A stretch of DNA of 61,238 nucleotides from an uncultured Pseudoxanthomonas sp. (GTDB lineage: Bacteria; Pseudomonadota; Gammaproteobacteria; Xanthomonadales; Xanthomonadaceae), in the NCBI GenBank assembly GCA_946479745.1, contig CAMLGZ010000025.1:1-61238 (forward strand), written 5' to 3'. The translations under genes were made by a program, and so were the position numbers. The notes below the pieces were generated by a model, which saw only the letters and a program-made list of their open reading frames with translations, was not told the DNA's origin and did no database searches. Shown piece by piece: positions 51,745 to 61,238 of this stretch; position 1 is the stretch's first letter, and each line of letters begins with the position of its first letter.

Positions 51745-53205
51745 TCAATAGCGACCCGCCGCGATTTCTTCCAGGGTGCTGTAGTCCTGAATGTAGTCCT
51801 GCCCGCGCTGGTAGCCGCGCAAGCGGGCCTGCATGCGCTTGCGGGTAACTTCCACGGCCTTTTTACGAGTGGTTTCGGGAGTGCCTGTGCCCAGTTTATC
51901 CAGGGCCAGTTGCTGGAATGTCGCGGCCTCGGCGAACTTCCGATTGGCGGCGTACGCGGCCGCGACCGTATCGAGTTCGCTGGCCTCCAGCGTGTCCTTG
52001 TTGGAGATCATGAAACCGGCGAGCTGCAACGCCTTGGCCGGATCGCGCTGTTCGGCGATCGGGCAGGTGGCCAACGCCCACACCCGCTGGTTGTGCGAGT
52101 GCTCCACGCCCGCCTCTTCGGCGCGCGCTTGCCAGTTCTCGGCCTGCCGGCAGTCGCGTTGCAGTCCGCCCACGCCGTCGAAGTAAAACGATCCCATTGC
52201 GGCCATCGCAGCGGGATTGGCGGCGTTGGCCGCACGCTGCAGATGAGGCAGCGCCCGACGGAACTGCGCATCGGAATACTGCGCCCGGTCCGACATCAGG
52301 TGGCCGAACACAGACCATGCCGCGGCGCTGTTGCCGCCTTCGCTGGCTTGCTCCAGCAGCTTCCAGCCGCGCGTCTCGTCCTTCGGCGCGACCTGCGGCA
52401 GGTTGCCCAGAACCAGCGTCGACCCCAGCGCGTATTGCGCGAAAGCATCGCCTTGTTCCGATTTCCGGGCCAGCGCTTTCACTCGCGTCTTGTAAGTCTC
52501 CTGGTACCGCGGCCAAGCTTCGTTGAGGCGCAGCCGCGCGTCGGCATCATCGGCGAGGGGGCGTTCCAGGGTGACCAGCGATGGGGCAGGGCGTTCTTCG
52601 CCCAGCAGGCTCGCAAGGATGCGCTCCAGCATCTGGTTCTCGGTCAATCCGCTGCGCTTGATGTGCTGGTCGATGGTGGCCGACTCATCGGCGGTCAGCG
52701 ATTCGGGCATGACTTTCCATTGCCCCTCTTCCCGTATGAACTCCGGACCGAACAGGAACTGCGTACCGGTGGGCGGTCCGAACTCGCCGATGGCACGATC
52801 CTGATCGATCAAGGTCACATGGGACAGAGCAGGCAGCGACTCGCCTTCTTCCACCTCGGAGACGCCGCACCAGTTTTCGGTGGTGCACAGTCGCGCCACG
52901 CCGGCACCCTCCAGTGCCGACAACTGCGCCTGATCCTGCGTGGACCTTAGTGCGTACACCAGCACGCGGTCGGCGAGCGGCACGCGTCTCATCTGTTCGG
53001 TCGAAGCGTACAGGGCCGCGTCGCGCAGGAATGCGTAGTGGGCAAGGCTTGCGCGCGACATCATCGGCACGACGGTCGGCTTGCCGCCGCTGCTGGCCAG
53101 CGCATAACCGTCCCACAGCTTGCTTATCGAATTCATTTCCCGATTGTCGTCGCCGGCCCGGGCCGTTGGCGCCAGCAACGCCATCAGCAGAATCACTTTA
53201 CGCAT
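51745..53205 (-). CDS. Exported Sel1-like repeat protein
   Basis: A 486-residue protein with a signal peptide (about 1-17, ending ARAGD), an N-terminal region I do not recognise (20-230), and a C-terminal helical repeat region of Sel1/TPR type (about 255-430). Repeat blocks include GDAFAQYALGSTLVLGNL, GGNSAAAWSVFGHLMSDRA and ANPAAMAAMGSFYFDGVGG. Such repeats mediate protein contacts. It starts at ATG 53205 (the frame opens earlier, without a ribosome site) and lies 28 bp ahead of the PH-domain pair on the same strand, so the three may be co-transcribed. Confidence 0.8.
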   Translation of the reverse strand: MRKVILLMALLAPTARAGDDNREMNSISKLWDGYALASSGGKPTVVPMMSRASLAHYAFLRDAALYASTEQMRRVPLADRVLVYALRSTQDQAQLSALEGAGVARLCTTENWCGVSEVEEGESLPALSHVTLIDQDRAIGEFGPPTGTQFLFGPEFIREEGQWKVMPESLTADESATIDQHIKRSGLTENQMLERILASLLGEERPAPSLVTLERPLADDADARLRLNEAWPRYQETYKTRVKALARKSEQGDAFAQYALGSTLVLGNLPQVAPKDETRGWKLLEQASEGGNSAAAWSVFGHLMSDRAQYSDAQFRRALPHLQRAANAANPAAMAAMGSFYFDGVGGLQRDCRQAENWQARAEEAGVEHSHNQRVWALATCPIAEQRDPAKALQLAGFMISNKDTLEASELDTVAAAYAANRKFAEAATFQQLALDKLGTGTPETTRKKAVEVTRKRMQARLRGYQRGQDYIQDYSTLEEIAAGRY

Positions 53206-53329
53206 CCGCCCCTTCCCCTCGTCCAGTTCTCTGCCGACCTGCCGCGGCATTCCACGGCATCCCCGGCCAAGCGTATAACCTTTGCGTCGATGCGGGGGCG
53301 CGCTGTGTGGAAGGATCGCGGCGATACGC

Positions 53330-54244
53330 TTATTGCGCCGCAGGAACCTTGTAGGGATTGGGTTCGCCGCTTCCAGGCGGCCTTGCGCCATAACGTTTGT
53401 AAGTCCACTGGTATTGCGCCGGATCGCGGCGGGCGATGCGCTCGATCATGGCATTGAGCGTGGCCGCCGCGGCCGCCGGATCGGCGTCGGCGATGCCGTC
53501 GGGCGCCGGTTCCACATGCAAGGCGAACTCCAGATCGGCGCTGGTGCGTTCGCACCAGGCGAACAGCACCGTGGCACCGGTGCGTTCGGCCAGCCGGGAG
53601 ACCAGGGTCATGGTCAGGGCCTGAACCCCAAAGAACGGGGCGAATTCGCCATCGCCCATCTTCGGCTGCTGGTCGGGCAGAATGCCGACCGCGCCTCCGT
53701 CCCTCAGCGTCTTCCACAGCTGCCGTACCGCCGGCCCCTCTGCGCGAACCTGGCGGATGTTGTCCGCCCCGCGTACGCGCAACAGGAAGGCATCGCCCAC
53801 CTTGGAGTCCGGCGGGTTGTAGACGATGGCGATCGGCCCGCGCGAGGACAGCCACTGGTTCAACAGCTCCCAGTTGCCGAAATGCGGCGCCACCACGATG
53901 AGCCCTTTTCCCGAGGCCAGTGCCGCGTCGTACGACGGTTCGCCATGGCGTTCGCGCAGGCGCGCCAGGTTTTCGGCGGGCGGGCGGGTCCAGAAACGCA
54001 GGGTTTCCAGCGCCTGGCGCGCGGTCGTGCGCAGGATCCGGCCATGCAGGTCTTCGCGTTGGGAAGGCAGCAGCTCGGGGTAGGCGAGCTGCAGATTGCG
54101 GCGGGCGACCTTGCTTTCGCGCGCGTCCAGGCGCCGCCATACCCAGGCCAGTGCGTCGGCCAGCGCCCGCAACCAGGGCCAGGGCAGGGAAGTCAGCAGG
54201 GCGGTGGCGCGGTAGAGCAGACCCGCCAGGGTTTCGGGCTTCAT
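53330..54244 (-). CDS. lpxL: Lipid A biosynthesis acyltransferase (LpxL/HtrB family)
   Basis: The 304-residue inner-membrane acyltransferase adds a secondary acyl chain to lipid A. The catalytic motif is APHFGNWELLN (HxxxxD/E type with His and Glu, about 119-129), and the family block GGAVGILPDQQPKMGDGEFAPFFG follows. An N-terminal membrane segment lies within 1-38. The end QWTYKRYGARPPG is typical. It may be LpxL or LpxM; with a single copy in view I use the LpxL name. It fits the neighbouring LPS glycosyltransferases. Confidence 0.92.
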   Translation of the reverse strand: MKPETLAGLLYRATALLTSLPWPWLRALADALAWVWRRLDARESKVARRNLQLAYPELLPSQREDLHGRILRTTARQALETLRFWTRPPAENLARLRERHGEPSYDAALASGKGLIVVAPHFGNWELLNQWLSSRGPIAIVYNPPDSKVGDAFLLRVRGADNIRQVRAEGPAVRQLWKTLRDGGAVGILPDQQPKMGDGEFAPFFGVQALTMTLVSRLAERTGATVLFAWCERTSADLEFALHVEPAPDGIADADPAAAAATLNAMIERIARRDPAQYQWTYKRYGARPPGSGEPNPYKVPAAQ

Positions 54245-54302
54245 TCGCTAAGTCTATCGGGTTGGCGCGGTCCGGCATGCCCAAGAGGCTACCTGCCGGC
54301 GA

Positions 54303-54379
54303 TTAGGGCCTGTTAACGCTATGCCCCACGCGCACTCAGCGGTGGCGTGACCCCTTCCAATAGCGTTAACAGGCCCTAG
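54303..54379. repeat. 77-bp element with 19-bp perfect inverted ends
   Basis: TAGGGCCTGTTAACGCTAT at 54304-54322 (approximate) is mirrored exactly by ATAGCGTTAACAGGCCCTA ending at 54378. The inner 37 bp are not repeated. The right end supplies the TAG stop of the minus-strand membrane protein gene (54376-54378). It looks like a MITE- or REPIN-like element and can also form a large hairpin between two genes. No coding capacity. Confidence 0.85.
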
Positions 54380-54876
54380 TATCTCGTTCCTCGCTCACGG
54401 TAGCGAAAGGTCAGCCACAGGCCCACGGAAACGGCATAGCAGAGATTGGGAATGAAGGCCTTGTCCAAAGCCGTCAGATGAGTGGTGACGGCAATGAAGT
54501 TGGTATAAGCGGCCTGTGCGGCCGTGAACGCACCCAACATCAGCACGAAGCGGGTCAACACCGGCCTACCGATCCCGATTGCGATGATAGTCACCTCCGA
54601 CACCAGCGCCCCGACCAGGAATGGGACGACGGCGCCGATCAGGATCAGCATGAAGACATCCTGCTGCTGCAGTGAGGACAGCAGCAGGTTGGCGAAAGTC
54701 AGCCCCAACGCTTTGGTGATCAGGAACATCAGGATGCCGGTGGCGTAGGACATGATCCTGACGTACTGCTCGGGACCGTCGGAATTCAGGATCACCTTAC
54801 AAGCGATCCAGATTTGACCGGCGATGGTCAGCAGGATGATCAGTTGTTCTATGGCGGTGAAGATGTCCCACTTCAT
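54376..54876 (-). CDS. Hypothetical integral membrane protein
   Basis: I do not recognise this 166-residue protein. It has five likely membrane helices (about 9-28, 40-62, 70-95, 100-125 and 140-158), few charged residues, and a basic end (FRYRERGTRY). ATG 54876 has GGAAGAAG upstream; the frame opens 25 codons earlier without support. It stands alone, upstream of lpxL on the same strand but separated by the inverted-repeat element that supplies its stop codon. Confidence 0.75.
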   Translation of the reverse strand: MKWDIFTAIEQLIILLTIAGQIWIACKVILNSDGPEQYVRIMSYATGILMFLITKALGLTFANLLLSSLQQQDVFMLILIGAVVPFLVGALVSEVTIIAIGIGRPVLTRFVLMLGAFTAAQAAYTNFIAVTTHLTALDKAFIPNLCYAVSVGLWLTFRYRERGTRY

Positions 54877-55025
54877 TTTTGCTTCTTCCTTGATGCTGCA
54901 CCCGGCGCACGCATAGTGGGTGAGGGTAAGCGGCCCCGTATGCTCACACAACCCAGCCCGGGTTCGGGCTCAAGGCGCTACGCTGCCACTCGCGCGGCTT
55001 CCTTACCCTTAAGCACTCAGGTCCT

Positions 55026-55466
55026 ATGCTTTCACTCATACAGCGCGTCACCCAAGCCAGCGTCACCGTCGACGGCCGGATCACCGGGGCGATCGGCCCC
55101 GGCCTGCTGGCGCTGGTCGCCGTAGAACCGGGCGACACCGAGGCTCACTTCGTTCGCATGGCCGAGCGCCTTCTGGCCTACCGGGTTTTCGCCGACGCGC
55201 AGGGGAAGATGAACCGGTCCCTGACCGATACCGGGGGCGGTTTGCTGCTGGTCAGCCAGTTCACCCTGGCCGCCGACACTCGCTCGGGCATGCGGCCCAG
55301 CTTCACCACGGCCGCCCCACCCGAAGAGGCTGAACGCGGTTACAACCGTCTGGTTGAAATATGTCGGCAAAAACATCTCCCGGGGGTGGAAATCGGCCGT
55401 TTCGGTGCCCATATGGTTGTCAGCCTGACCAACGACGGTCCCGTGACCTTCCTGCTCCGGCCCTGA
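55026..55466 (+). CDS. dtd: D-aminoacyl-tRNA deacylase
   Basis: The 146-residue enzyme removes D-amino acids mistakenly attached to tRNA. The family motifs are complete: the start [17 protein letters not shown], the [17 protein letters not shown] active-site segment with SQFTL, and the cross-subunit motif NDGPVT (about 137-142). It lies 132 bp ahead of rpoD on the same strand. Confidence 0.97.
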   Translation: MLSLIQRVTQASVTVDGRITGAIGPGLLALVAVEPGDTEAHFVRMAERLLAYRVFADAQGKMNRSLTDTGGGLLLVSQFTLAADTRSGMRPSFTTAAPPEEAERGYNRLVEICRQKHLPGVEIGRFGAHMVVSLTNDGPVTFLLRP

Positions 55467-55550
55467 AAAACGGGCGGTGGAAGGCCCGGGCCGGAGGCCG
55501 TGCCCCAGCGCGTTCATCACTCAGGTAAGGTCAAACCCCCGGCGGCGCGG

Positions 55551-55556
55551 TATAAT
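55551..55556 (+). promoter_or_regulatory. Consensus -10 element upstream of rpoD
   Basis: TATAAT lies 43 bp before the rpoD start codon. The expected -35 position (about 55528-55533) reads AGGTCA and is weak, so the promoter may depend on the strong -10 or on an activator. Confidence 0.55.
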
Positions 55557-55598
55557 GCTGGGTTCCCCATTCTCCTATTGCCGGTGGCGCAAGCACTG

Positions 55599-57449
<1,851 letters not shown>

Positions 57450-57490
57450 GCGGCAACTGACGACCCTTCCGGCATCGATGCGAAACCAGG

Positions 57491-57518
57491 AGCCCCGCCA
57501 GTGCGGGGCTTCTTCGTT
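57491..57518 (+). terminator. Rho-independent terminator of rpoD
   Basis: An 8-bp GC-rich stem (AGCCCCGC 57491-57498 with GCGGGGCT 57503-57510, loop CAGT) is followed by TCTTCGTT. It lies 41 bp after the rpoD stop. Confidence 0.85.
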
Positions 57519-57636
57519 ATATGGTTGCGATCCGCATGTCAGGTCCGGCTTCAGCCCCAGGATCATGTCTTGGCGCTAACGCGGGCTTGCCTACAATGCG
57601 GCGGCTTCCCCCAGCCCTGATTCGCGAGGAATAGCG

Positions 57637-59169
57637 GTGCGCAGACGAGAATTGATCCTGGGCGGCCTGTCGCTGCCCCTGGCGACGATAGCCGCCAATG
57701 GTTTGCTGTCGCCTCTGACGGCATGGGCTGCGGACAGCGATGCGGCATTCAACGATGACAGCGTGCCGGCCATGGCACGTCAGTTGGCCGCCGCCCCCTT
57801 TCGCAAGCCGCCCGCCGACCTGCCCGGATGGCTGCAGGACATGGGCTACGACGAATACCGGGATATCCGTTTCAATCCGGAGCATGCGCTGTGGCGCAAG
57901 CAAGGATTGCCCTTCCAGGCGCAGTTCTTCCATCGCGGTTTTCTGTTCAAGGACCGGGTGCAGGTCTTCACCGTTGCCGCAGGACGCGCCAGGCAGGTGG
58001 ATTACTCTCCCGACCTTTTCACTTTCCGCGCCTCGGCGGTGCGCGGCCGTGCCGGAGCCGATCTGGGATTCGCGGGAATACGTCTGCACGGGACCATCAA
58101 TCGCCCGGACTACTTCGATGAAATATGCGCTTTCCTCGGCGCCAGCTATTTCCGTGCGCTGGCCAAGGGCCAGGCCTACGGCCTGTCCGCACGTGGTCTG
58201 GCATTGAACACAGTGCAGCCGGCAGGCGAGGAATTTCCGGTGTTCCGCGCGTTCTGGCTGGAAACGCCGGCGCCTGGCGCGACCTCCATCGTCGTGCATG
58301 CGTTGATGGACAGCCCCAGCGTGTCCGGGGCGTTCCGCTTCTCGATCAAACCCGGCGACGAAACCGTGTTCGACGTGCAGGCGCGTTTGTACCCGCGGGT
58401 GGAGCTGACCCATGCGGGCATCGCCGCATTGACCAGCATGTACGAGTTCAGCGCCAGCGATCGTGTAGGCGTGGACGACTACCGTCAGGCCGTGCACGAC
58501 TCGGAAGGATTGGCCTTGCTGACCGGCGCGGGCGAACAGATCTGGCGGCCGTTGCACAATCCGGCCACCGTGCAGGACAGTGGTTTCCAGGACACCACGC
58601 CGCGCGGATTCGGCCTGATGCAGCGCCAGCGCGACTTCGCCGCGTTCGCCGACAGCGAAGCGCACTACGAAAAGCGTCCCAGCGCGTGGGTGGAACCGGT
58701 CGGCGACTGGGGCAAGGGCGCGGTGCATCTGGTCGAGATTCCCACCGGCGACGAATACCACGACAACATCGTCGCGTTCTGGCGTCCAGCTGCGCCCCTG
58801 ACCGCAGGGAGCGAGCATCGCTTCGACTATCGTCTGCACTGGTGCAGTGATCACCAATGGAAACCCGACCTTGCCATCGTCGCCAAGACCATGATCGGCG
58901 CCGCCGCCCAACCGGGCCGGCGACTGGTGATCATCGATTTCAAAGGCGATGCGCTGGCGGGCCAGGGTGAGGCGGATCTCAAGCCGGACGTCTGGTCCGG
59001 TGCCGGCAAGGTGCTCAATGCCGTCGCCCATCCGGTGCCGGCGATGGGGGGCTGGCGAATCGGATTCGAACTTGACCCGGCTGGTATACAAGCGGCCGAA
59101 CTGCACGCACGCTTGTTGAAAGGCACACAACCGGTCTCGGAAACATGGCTTTACCGTTGGACGGCGTAA
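57637..59169 (+). CDS. opgG: Periplasmic glucan biosynthesis protein, OpgG/OpgD family
   Basis: The 510-residue periplasmic protein acts in synthesis of osmoregulated periplasmic glucans. Family blocks seen are [96 protein letters not shown] and [32 protein letters not shown]. The signal peptide begins [10 protein letters not shown], a twin-arginine (Tat) signal, which is typical of OpgD rather than OpgG, but the position directly before opgH is that of opgG. The GTG start has AGGA upstream. It overlaps opgH by 25 bp. Confidence 0.92.
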   Translation: MRRRELILGGLSLPLATIAANGLLSPLTAWAADSDAAFNDDSVPAMARQLAAAPFRKPPADLPGWLQDMGYDEYRDIRFNPEHALWRKQGLPFQAQFFHRGFLFKDRVQVFTVAAGRARQVDYSPDLFTFRASAVRGRAGADLGFAGIRLHGTINRPDYFDEICAFLGASYFRALAKGQAYGLSARGLALNTVQPAGEEFPVFRAFWLETPAPGATSIVVHALMDSPSVSGAFRFSIKPGDETVFDVQARLYPRVELTHAGIAALTSMYEFSASDRVGVDDYRQAVHDSEGLALLTGAGEQIWRPLHNPATVQDSGFQDTTPRGFGLMQRQRDFAAFADSEAHYEKRPSAWVEPVGDWGKGAVHLVEIPTGDEYHDNIVAFWRPAAPLTAGSEHRFDYRLHWCSDHQWKPDLAIVAKTMIGAAAQPGRRLVIIDFKGDALAGQGEADLKPDVWSGAGKVLNAVAHPVPAMGGWRIGFELDPAGIQAAELHARLLKGTQPVSETWLYRWTA

Positions 59170-61100
59170 CCGTGATGCAGGCGCAGGCGATTCTTTCTGT
59201 CGCCTGCGAATCGCTGCCGCCGCCTGCGCCGATGCAGATGCCGGTGCAATCGCTGCGCACCGGGAAGCTCGATCGGCGCGCGTTGCCCAGCGCGCCGCGC
59301 GGGGCTTTCTGGCGGCGCGCATACATTCTGGGCGGCACCGGCGCGCTTACCCTGCTGGCGACGTATCAGATGTGGCGGGTGCTGCGCGTAGAAGGATTGA
59401 GCGTGCTGGAAGGCGTGTTGCTTGTCTTGTTCGCGGCGTTGTTCGCCTGGATCGCGCAATCGTTCCTGGGCGCGCTAGCCGGATTCGTGCTGGTGCTGTC
59501 GCGCAAGGGGGGCAGATCGCTGGGAATCGATCCTGGCGCGCCTTTGCCTTCGTTGCCGTCTTCGGCACGCACCGCATTGCTGATGCCGGCGTACAACGAG
59601 GATCCGCACCGGTTGATGGCCGGCCTGCAGGCCATCTTCGAGTCGGTGCGCGATACCGGGCAGCTGGACCGTTTCGATTTCTTCATTCTCAGCGATACCA
59701 CCCGCACCGAAACCGCCGATGCCGAAGCCGCCGAATACCAAGCGCTGCTTGTGCGCCTGGGCGCTCCGACGAATCTCTACTACCGGCGCCGCACCGACAA
59801 CATCGAACGCAAGGCCGGAAACATCGCCGAATGGTTGCGGCGTTTTGGCGGCGCTTATCCGTACATGCTCATCCTGGACGCCGACAGCCTGATGACCGGC
59901 GACACCATCGTCAGGCTGGCCGCAGCCATCGACGGGCACGCCGACGTCGGTCTGATCCAGTCGCTGCCCGCGATCGTCAACGGCACCAGTCTGTTCGCGC
60001 GCATGCAGCAGTTTTCCGGCCGCGTGTACGGTCCGATCATCGCCCATGGCGTGGCCTGGTGGCACGGCGCCGAGAGCAACTACTGGGGGCACAACGCGAT
60101 CATCCGCACACGGGCCTTCGCCGAGCAGGCGGGGCTGCCGCAACTGCCCGGCAGCAAGCCGTTCGGCGGCCACGTGCTGAGCCACGATTTTGTCGAAGCG
60201 GCGCTGATCCGTCGCGGCGGCTGGGCGTTGCATATGGTTCCCGCCTTGCACGGCAGCTATGAGGAAGGGCCCCCTTCGCTTACCGATCTGCTGGTTCGCG
60301 ATCGCCGCTGGTGCCAGGGCAACCTGCAGCATGCCGCCGTGTTGCCGACGCGCGGTCTGCATTGGGTGAGCCGCTGGCATTTCATGATCGGCATCGGCCA
60401 TTACTTCACCGCGCCCATGTGGGCGATGTTGCTGCTGGTCGGCATCGCGATCCCGTTCGAGCATATCGGCCTGGCTTCAGAGGGCGGCCTGCGTGCCGCG
60501 CTTTCGCCAGCGGCCTACTGGAGATCGCTCGATCCGGAGCGGATCCTCTGGTTGTTCGCGGCCAGCATGGGCGCGTTGTTCGCTCCCAAGATCCTGGGCT
60601 ACCTGGCCATGCTGGCCAATCCCGTGGAACGCCGCGGTTGCGGCGGCGCTTTGCGAGCGCTACTCAGCGTATTGATAGAAAGCGTGTTTGCAGCGCTGAT
60701 GGCTCCGATCGTGATGTACGTGCAATCGCGCGGGGTAGCCGAAGTACTGGCGGGCAAGGATTCTGGCTGGGAATCGCAGCGCCGCGACGATGGCAGCCTG
60801 CCTTTGTCGGGATTGTTGAAGAGCTATGGCGGGTTGAGTCTTTTCGGGGTGTTCATCGGCGTGCTGGGGTTGTTCGCATCGCCTTCGCTGGCAGCCTGGA
60901 TGGCGCCGGTCACGCTGGGACTGGTGCTGGCCGTTCCGCTCGTGGCCCTGACTTCGGCGCGCGCGCCCGGACAATGGCTGCGCAGAAGGAAGCTGCTCAG
61001 CATCCCGGAAGAAACCGATCCGCCCCCCATCCTCAAGCGTGCCACCGCACTGCGCCTGCGGCCTGCGCCGCGGTCGCAGGACGGCATATCGACGTCGTAA
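59145..61100 (+). CDS. opgH: Glucan biosynthesis glucosyltransferase H
   Basis: The 651-residue inner-membrane glucosyltransferase (also called mdoH or hrpM) makes the linear glucan backbone from UDP-glucose. A cytoplasmic GT2 domain (about 140-400) lies between membrane helices. It carries [57 protein letters not shown] and the RDRRWCQGN motif (Q-x-x-R-W equivalent). About eight membrane helices are seen. In Xanthomonas the gene is needed for virulence. It starts inside opgG (25-bp overlap), so the two are translationally coupled. Confidence 0.96.
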   Translation: MALPLDGVTVMQAQAILSVACESLPPPAPMQMPVQSLRTGKLDRRALPSAPRGAFWRRAYILGGTGALTLLATYQMWRVLRVEGLSVLEGVLLVLFAALFAWIAQSFLGALAGFVLVLSRKGGRSLGIDPGAPLPSLPSSARTALLMPAYNEDPHRLMAGLQAIFESVRDTGQLDRFDFFILSDTTRTETADAEAAEYQALLVRLGAPTNLYYRRRTDNIERKAGNIAEWLRRFGGAYPYMLILDADSLMTGDTIVRLAAAIDGHADVGLIQSLPAIVNGTSLFARMQQFSGRVYGPIIAHGVAWWHGAESNYWGHNAIIRTRAFAEQAGLPQLPGSKPFGGHVLSHDFVEAALIRRGGWALHMVPALHGSYEEGPPSLTDLLVRDRRWCQGNLQHAAVLPTRGLHWVSRWHFMIGIGHYFTAPMWAMLLLVGIAIPFEHIGLASEGGLRAALSPAAYWRSLDPERILWLFAASMGALFAPKILGYLAMLANPVERRGCGGALRALLSVLIESVFAALMAPIVMYVQSRGVAEVLAGKDSGWESQRRDDGSLPLSGLLKSYGGLSLFGVFIGVLGLFASPSLAAWMAPVTLGLVLAVPLVALTSARAPGQWLRRRKLLSIPEETDPPPILKRATALRLRPAPRSQDGISTS

Positions 61101-61116
61101 GACGGATCCGCCACCG

Positions 61117-61143
61117 ACTCTTCGCCATTAGCCGGCGAAGAGT
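61117..61143 (+). terminator. Hairpin behind opgH
   Basis: A perfect 10-bp stem (ACTCTTCGCC 61117-61126 with GGCGAAGAGT 61134-61143, seven-base loop) lies 16 bp after the opgH stop. No T-run follows, so it is a weak or rho-assisted stop. Confidence 0.6.
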
Positions 61144-61184
61144 GCATGGCCACGAACTAGCCAGTTACAATTGCCCTCCGCGAC

Positions 61185-61238
61185 GGGCCCATAGCTCAAT
61201 GGTTAGAGCAGAGGACTCATAATCCTTTGGTTCCAGGT
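61185..61238 (+). tRNA. tRNA with CAU anticodon, partial (Ile2 more likely than Met)
   Basis: The window ends inside this gene. Seen are the acceptor strand GGGCCCA, the D-arm GCTCAATGGTTAGAGC and the anticodon loop CTCATAA with anticodon CAT at 61218-61220, followed by the beginning of the T-arm. The D-loop and the TTGGTT variable region resemble isoleucine tRNA whose CAU anticodon is changed to lysidine-AU, rather than elongator Met. The missing 3' half would help decide. Confidence 0.9.

Overview
The window is a roughly 61 kb stretch of a GC-rich gammaproteobacterial chromosome, most likely from the Xanthomonadaceae/Lysobacteraceae (Lysobacter- or Xanthomonas-like). The evidence is the protein families and gene orders (LysM protein-dprA-smg close to topA, def-fmt-rsmB, opgG/opgH followed by a tRNA), DUF4189, DUF4019, DUF4124 and DUF4339 proteins, and many GTAG-type REP palindromes typical of xanthomonads. 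It opens in the 3' end of a 23S rRNA and closes inside a tRNA gene with a CAU anticodon.

Layout. 1-710: rRNA operon end with 5S rRNA, a terminator, a small duplicate of the 5S tail and a second terminator. 773-5316: an M19 dipeptidase followed by a patchy accessory stretch holding a kinase-like protein without its phospho-histidine, a Cys-rich hypothetical protein, an orphan IS5-type transposase N-terminal domain, a YidB-like protein and a tiny secreted protein. 5594-11088: a signalling cluster made of a periplasmic propeller sensor that lacks a kinase domain, a membrane histidine kinase whose 5' end looks frameshifted, an OmpR-type response regulator and a second kinase-like protein that keeps its histidine. 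11383-18603: a 1560-residue trimeric autotransporter adhesin, an OmpA-type lipoprotein and two secreted DUF proteins.

18604-24676: rpoH, preceded by a near-perfect CIRCE operator; a DUF1203 protein; NADH dehydrogenase II; and priA, which carries a dispersed repeat in frame. The priA upstream gap holds two consensus DnaA boxes facing each other. 24677-36247: a membrane-anchored sigma-like protein with a DUF3106 partner, MATE transporter, SppA, an SDR enzyme, two DUF4124 proteins, tsaC and topA. Several genes here end inside REP or tandem repeats that supply their stop codons. 36410-42197: three tandem GYF_2 (DUF4339) proteins, two with RDD membrane domains and one fused to a pilin-like segment, then smg, dprA and a LysM protein.

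42343-54876: def-fmt-rsmB, then a surface-glycan group (O-antigen ligase, GT2, a CDP-glycerol glycerophosphotransferase-type protein, a GT9 heptosyltransferase-like protein, LpxL) with two PH-domain membrane proteins and a Sel1-like protein between them. 55026-61238: dtd, rpoD, opgG/opgD-type and opgH for osmoregulated periplasmic glucans, and the partial tRNA.

Main points of interest: the CIRCE-like element touching the rpoH start codon; the repeat-derived peptide inside PriA; stop codons supplied by GTAG REPs; the pair of kinase-like paralogues around the propeller/kinase/regulator/adhesin cluster; and the inverted DnaA boxes beside priA. All functions are inferred from sequence reading alone; no database search was run.
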